The notes under the pieces: model-generated | What the model was told of the DNA's origin: nothing | Databases searched by the model: none | The model's input: only the letters and a program-made list of their open reading frames with translations | Assembly (NCBI RefSeq): GCF_000349325.1 | Contig: NC_020504.1 | Span: 5,366,053-5,430,052, forward strand | Direction of reading: 5' to 3' | Origin: Streptomyces davaonensis JCM 4913 | GTDB lineage: Bacteria > Actinomycetota > Actinomycetes > Streptomycetales > Streptomycetaceae | Length of the DNA stretch: 64,000 nucleotides | Position numbers and translations under genes: made by a program | In this document: one piece after another, positions 60,349-64,000 of the stretch | Layout of the letters: every line of letters begins with the position of its first letter | How positions within the stretch are numbered: position 1 is the stretch's first letter

Positions 60349-61755
60349 TCAGGCGCCGGTCAGTGCCCTCAGCTGGTCCAGGAACCACTGGGACGGCGGG
60401 AGGGCCGTCGCCGCCGCCGACAGGCGCTTGGTGCGCTCCGCCCGCTCGTCGGGGGCCATGGTGAGCGCCTCGTGCAGGGCGTTCGCGGTCTCCAGCACGT
60501 CGTAGGGGTTCACCACGAGCGCGTCCTCGCCCAGCTCCTCGTACGCCCCCGCCTCCCGGGACAGCACCAGCGCGCACCCCTCGTCGGAGACGACCGGCAC
60601 CTCCTTGGCGACCAGGTTCATCCCGTCCCGGACCGGGTTGACCAGGGCCACGTCGGCGAGCCGGTACGCGGCCAGGGACCGCGCGAAGTCGTCCTTGACG
60701 TGCAGCACGACCGGGGTCCAACCAGGCGTCCCGTACTGGGAGTTGATCTCGTCGGCGAGCCGCTGGACCTCGGCCGTGTAGTCCCGGTAGACGGCGAGGT
60801 CCTGCCGGGAGGGGTAGGCGAAGGCCACGTGCACGACCCGCTCGCGCCACTCGGGACGGTCGTCGAGGAGCTGCCGGTACGCCAGCAGTCCGCGCACGAT
60901 GTTCTTCGACAGCTCGGTCCGGTCGACCCGGACGATCGTCTTCCGGGCCGCCCCGGAGGGCCCGGTCCCGATCTCCGCCCGCAGCCCGGTGATCCGCTCC
61001 TCGACGTCCGCCTCGTGCGAGCGGGCGCGCAGGAACTCGGCGTCGGCCCCGAGGCCGTGCACGCCGACCTCGGTGTCCCCGAGCCCGTCCGTCAGCTCGG
61101 TGCAGCAGGCGGTGAACGCGTCCGCCCAGCGCCGGGTGAGGAAGCCGAGCCGGTCGGCGCCGAGCATGCCCTCCAGCACCTCGCGCGCCACCTGGTCGGG
61201 CAGCAGGCGGAAGTAGTCCACCGGGGCCCACGGGGTGTGCGAGAAGTGGCCGATGCGCAGATCGGGGCGGAGCTTGCGGAGCAGGCCCGGCACCAGCGTC
61301 AGGTGGTAGTCCTGCACCAGGACCGCCGCACCCTCGGCCGCCTCGTCGGCCAGCGCCTCGGCGAAGGCCCGGTTGTAGCGGACGTAGTTCTCCCACTGCC
61401 GCCGGAAACCCGCGTCGAACACCGGCTCCAGCGGCGTCTGGTACAGCATGTGGTGCACGAACCACAGCACGGAGTTGGCGACGCCGTTGTACGCGTCCGC
61501 GTGCACCTCGGCCGGAATCGGCAGCATCCGCACGCCGTCCTCGCCGACCCCGCGCCGTACCGCCTCGCGGTCGCCGTCGGAGAGCGCCGAGCAGACCCAC
61601 AGGGCGCCGGCGTCCGGGCCGATTGCCGAGAGACCCGAGACCAGTCCGCCGCCCCCGCGCTTGGCGCGCAGCGAACCGTCCTCCTCGACCTCGTAGGAGA
61701 CGGGGCCGCGGTTCGACGCGACCAACACCTGGGCGGCACCGTAGGTGGAAGCCAT
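60349..61755 (-). CDS. otsA: Trehalose-6-phosphate synthase
   Basis: A 468-residue GT20 enzyme that makes trehalose-6-phosphate from UDP- or GDP-glucose and glucose-6-phosphate. Blocks: VLVASNRGPVSYEVEEDG near the N-terminus, ALWVCSALSDGD, WFVHHMLYQTPLEP, the acceptor-site VQDYHLTLVPGLLRKLRPDLRIGHFSHTPWA, FRVDRTELSKNIVRGLLAY and the donor-site LVNPVRDGMNLVAKE. It is the partner of otsB in the same window. The ATG at 61,755 was used; a TTG three codons upstream is possible. Confidence 0.92.
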   Translation of the reverse strand: MASTYGAAQVLVASNRGPVSYEVEEDGSLRAKRGGGGLVSGLSAIGPDAGALWVCSALSDGDREAVRRGVGEDGVRMLPIPAEVHADAYNGVANSVLWFVHHMLYQTPLEPVFDAGFRRQWENYVRYNRAFAEALADEAAEGAAVLVQDYHLTLVPGLLRKLRPDLRIGHFSHTPWAPVDYFRLLPDQVAREVLEGMLGADRLGFLTRRWADAFTACCTELTDGLGDTEVGVHGLGADAEFLRARSHEADVEERITGLRAEIGTGPSGAARKTIVRVDRTELSKNIVRGLLAYRQLLDDRPEWRERVVHVAFAYPSRQDLAVYRDYTAEVQRLADEINSQYGTPGWTPVVLHVKDDFARSLAAYRLADVALVNPVRDGMNLVAKEVPVVSDEGCALVLSREAGAYEELGEDALVVNPYDVLETANALHEALTMAPDERAERTKRLSAAATALPPSQWFLDQLRALTGA

Positions 61756-61817
61756 GTGCTCCAACTTAGCCCGTGCCGTAAACGCTCAAACGTACGAGCG
61801 GCCGGACGGGACGTGGC

Positions 61818-62762
61818 TTACGCCACCTTGCGGGAGGCGTACTCCGAGATCTCCGCCATCGGCGGCCGCTCCTCGGTGTCCACCGAGTACGTCCGCGGCT
61901 CGAAACCGTCCTCGCCGCGCTCGAACTGGGTCAGCGCGGGGCGGACCAGATGCCCGCGGGCCAGCCGGAGCTGGGCCGTGCGGTAGATCGCGGCGGACAT
62001 CCGGCCGAGCGCCTGCCCGTCCTGGTGCCGGTGCTTGCGCACCCCCACGTCCACCTGGGCCAGCGCGTCCAGGCCCACCAGGTGCAGCGCGTCGATCAGC
62101 ATGCCGAGCTCCACGCCGTAGCCGACCGGGAAGGGGAGCTGTTCCAGCAGGGAGCGGCGGGCCGCGTACTCCCCGCCGAGCGGCTGGACGAACCCGGCCA
62201 GCTGCGGCCAGTGCATGTTCAGCAGCGGGCGGGCCATCAGCTCGGTGACCCGGCCGCCCTGCCCGGCCGCCCCGCCGAGCGGACGGTCGTACATCGCCTT
62301 GACCAGGTCCACCCCGGGGTCGGTGAGCAGCGGGCCGACGATGCCGGAGACGAAGTCCGAGGAGAACTCCTTCAGGTCCGCGTCGATGAAACAGACGATG
62401 TCGCCCCGGGTGACCAGCAGCGAGCGCCACAGCACCTCGCCCTTGCCGGGCACCGCAGGGATCCGCGGCAGGATCGCGTCCCGGTGCACCACCGTCGCCC
62501 CGGCCGCGGCGGCGACCTCGGAGGTCCGGTCGGTGGAACCGGAGTCGACGACCACGATCTCGTCGACCAGCGGCACCTGCTGCATCAGGTCGTGCCGGAT
62601 CACCGCGACGATGTCCCCGACCGTCTCCTCCTCGTTGAGCGCGGGCAGCACGACGGAGACCGTCTGGCCGGTGCGCTGCTTGGCCGCCAGGATCTGGTGG
62701 AGCGGTCGGTCGGTCACCGACCAGGAGCGGGTGGTCAGCCAGCGCTCGACTTCGTTCAGCAC
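61818..62762 (-). CDS. gpgS: Glucosyl-3-phosphoglycerate synthase
   Basis: A 314-residue GT81/GT2-like transferase that joins glucose (from NDP-glucose) to 3-phosphoglycerate, the first step of glucosylglycerate and methylglucose-lipopolysaccharide synthesis. The nucleotide-binding block SVVLPALNEEETVGDIVAVI and VDSGSTDRT are followed by the metal DxD region CFIDADLKEFSSDFVSGIVGPLL. The acceptor site includes GYGVELGMLIDALHLVGLDALAQVDVGVRKHRHQ. GTG start. It lies next to the trehalose genes, consistent with shared compatible-solute or glycogen-related metabolism. Confidence 0.92.
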   Translation of the reverse strand: MLNEVERWLTTRSWSVTDRPLHQILAAKQRTGQTVSVVLPALNEEETVGDIVAVIRHDLMQQVPLVDEIVVVDSGSTDRTSEVAAAAGATVVHRDAILPRIPAVPGKGEVLWRSLLVTRGDIVCFIDADLKEFSSDFVSGIVGPLLTDPGVDLVKAMYDRPLGGAAGQGGRVTELMARPLLNMHWPQLAGFVQPLGGEYAARRSLLEQLPFPVGYGVELGMLIDALHLVGLDALAQVDVGVRKHRHQDGQALGRMSAAIYRTAQLRLARGHLVRPALTQFERGEDGFEPRTYSVDTEERPPMAEISEYASRKVA

Positions 62763-62926
62763 AGTGCGCGGCTCCTCTGCGTGCCCGCCGCTGGAAGCGG
62801 CTATGGATACTGTCGTCTCGCGGTTCGGACGACTATCTCAACTGTCCAGGTCGTCGGTTACAGTCTTGAACAACGCGGATGACCATCGCATGTCCGGGAT
62901 GGCCCGACGTTCACAACTTCATACCG

Positions 62927-63062
62927 CTCATCCAGAGGGGCAGAGGGATACGGCCCGATGAAGCCCCGGCAACCCTCCAGTCGGCTCTCGTTCACGCGAG
63001 GCTCCCGGCTAGGGAAGGTGCCAAATCCGTCTCACGGCGAGATGCGTCGTGAGGAAGATGAG
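62927..63062 (+). ncRNA. SAM-I riboswitch
   Basis: An aptamer with the P1 pairing CTCATC/GATGAG and the class-defining motifs AGAGGG, GGCCCGATGAAGCCCCGGCAACC, GGTGCCAAATCC and GAAGATGAG in the right order. This is the S-box/SAM-I fold that binds S-adenosylmethionine. The expression platform probably masks the ribosome site of the threonine synthase start about 20 nt downstream. Confidence 0.93.
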
Positions 63063-63082
63063 GAGAAAGGGCCTCGCCTCAC

Positions 63083-64000
63083 ATGGCTGTGCAGACTGTC
63101 GCAAACACCGGAAATCCCACCATCGACCTGGGTCCCGCCGCCGCCCTGAGCTGCCGCGAATGCGGTCACCGCGTGCCTCTCGGCCCGGTCTTCGCGTGCG
63201 AGGAGTGTTTCGGCCCGCTGGAGATCGCCTACGACTTCTCGGCCTACGACACCGAGGAACTCCGTAAGCGCATCGAAGCGGGTCCCGCGAACATCTGGCG
63301 GTACGCGCCGCTGCTGCCCGTCCCCGCGGACGTGGCCGACAAGCCCAACATCAACCCCGGCTGGACCCAGCTCGTCAAGGCCGACAACCTGGCCCGCGAG
63401 CTCGGCGTGACCGGCGGTTTGTATGTGAAGGACGACTCCGGCAACCCGACGCACTCCTTCAAGGACCGGGTCGTCGCCCAGGCGATCGAGGCCGCGCGCG
63501 CCTTCGGCTTCACCACGCTCTCCTGCTCCTCCACGGGCAACCTGGCCGGTGCCGTCGGCGCCGCCGCCGCCCGCGCGGGCTTCCGCTCCTGCGTGTTCAT
63601 CCCGCACGACCTGGAGCAGGGCAAGGTCGTCATGGCCGCGGTCTACGGCGGTGAGCTCGTCGGCATCGAGGGCAACTACGACGATGTGAACCGCTTCTGC
63701 TCCGAGCTGATCGGCGACCCGGCCGGCGAGGGCTGGGGCTTCGTCAACGTCAACCTGCGGCCGTACTACGCGGAGGGGTCCAAGACCCTGGCGTACGAGA
63801 TCTGCGAGCAGCTCGGCTGGCAGCTCCCCGACCAGCTGGTCGTGCCGATCGCCTCCGGCTCGCAGCTCACGAAGATCGACAAGGGGCTCCAGGAGCTGAT
63901 CAAGCTCGGGCTCGTCGAGGACAAGCCGTACAAGATCTTCGGTGCGCAGGCCGAGGGGTGCTCGCCGGTGTCGGTGGCCTTCAAGGAGGGCCACGACGTC
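63083..64000 (+). CDS. thrC: Threonine synthase (partial, right edge)
   Basis: At least 306 codons; the gene runs beyond the window. The N-terminal zinc-ribbon-like segment has CRECGHRVPL and CEECFGP. The PLP lysine is in NPTHSFKDRVVAQAI, followed by the phosphate-binding SSTGNLAGAVGAAAARAG. It converts O-phosphohomoserine to threonine in the cytoplasm. The ATG sits 20 nt after the SAM-I aptamer. SAM-controlled expression is expected. Threonine synthase of the zinc-ribbon type is most likely; a PLP enzyme of the same fold using another homoserine ester cannot be excluded from this fragment. Confidence 0.92.
   Translation, partial: MAVQTVANTGNPTIDLGPAAALSCRECGHRVPLGPVFACEECFGPLEIAYDFSAYDTEELRKRIEAGPANIWRYAPLLPVPADVADKPNINPGWTQLVKADNLARELGVTGGLYVKDDSGNPTHSFKDRVVAQAIEAARAFGFTTLSCSSTGNLAGAVGAAAARAGFRSCVFIPHDLEQGKVVMAAVYGGELVGIEGNYDDVNRFCSELIGDPAGEGWGFVNVNLRPYYAEGSKTLAYEICEQLGWQLPDQLVVPIASGSQLTKIDKGLQELIKLGLVEDKPYKIFGAQAEGCSPVSVAFKEGHDV

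Overview
The window looks like a stretch of Streptomyces chromosome. GC is very high, codon third positions are G/C, GTG starts are common, and it carries mycothiol synthesis (mshA), phoU/phoR-phoP, carD, the sugar-ABC ATPase gene msiK, a cdgB-type diguanylate cyclase and DasR-like operators. From memory the gene order (mshA ... gpmA, phoU-phoRP, carD-ispD-ispF-cysS-rlmB, msiK, cdgB, nagKA, otsAB, thrC) follows the conserved core of S. coelicolor; this was not checked by alignment.

Left arm (1-26.7 kb), mostly housekeeping and signalling: an HbhA-like protein, a DUF2516 membrane protein, a REC-PP2C phosphatase, an NlpC/P60 wall hydrolase, a methyltransferase, mshA with an overlapping YbjN gene, a Tat-exported beta-helix protein, an AraC regulator, a DUF2000 protein, an MFS carrier, gpmA, a small DUF4242 protein, a 51-residue Cys-rich peptide, the phosphate-sensing set with a PHO box, a lipoprotein, carD, the isoprenoid genes ispD-ispF, cysS, rlmB, a DoxX protein, a nucleotidyltransferase, msiK and tRNA-Thr(TGT).

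Central accessory island (26.76-37.77 kb), the most unusual part. It holds an EAD/VMAP-C protein; a very large SAV_2336-type/NB-ARC/TPR protein of the FxSxx-COOH system kind; two paralogous HExxH putative peptide hydroxylases, each preceded by a tiny precursor-like gene; and a trypsin-fold EAD protein whose catalytic His position is Gln. The two peptides have the FxSxx-COOH-type leader but end in an aromatic-N-P-x-R motif. No radical SAM gene is present. TTA codons in the two large plus-strand genes suggest bldA (developmental) control. I read this as a divergently duplicated, RiPP-like precursor/hydroxylase system coupled to an NTPase conflict or signalling module.

Right arm (37.7-64 kb): a polyamine-type acetyltransferase, an APH(6)/hydroxyurea-kinase-like protein, oxidoreductases, a pentapeptide protein, M1 and M4 secreted peptidases, a GNAT-Nudix fusion, TerD, ArfB, an ECF sigma factor, a flavin reductase, cdgB behind a perfect CRP-type palindrome, a CBM-like membrane protein, a PfkB kinase, nagK-nagA divergent from a sugar-binding lipoprotein with two dre-like sites between them, otsB/otsA, gpgS, and a SAM-I riboswitch followed by threonine synthase, which runs off the right edge.
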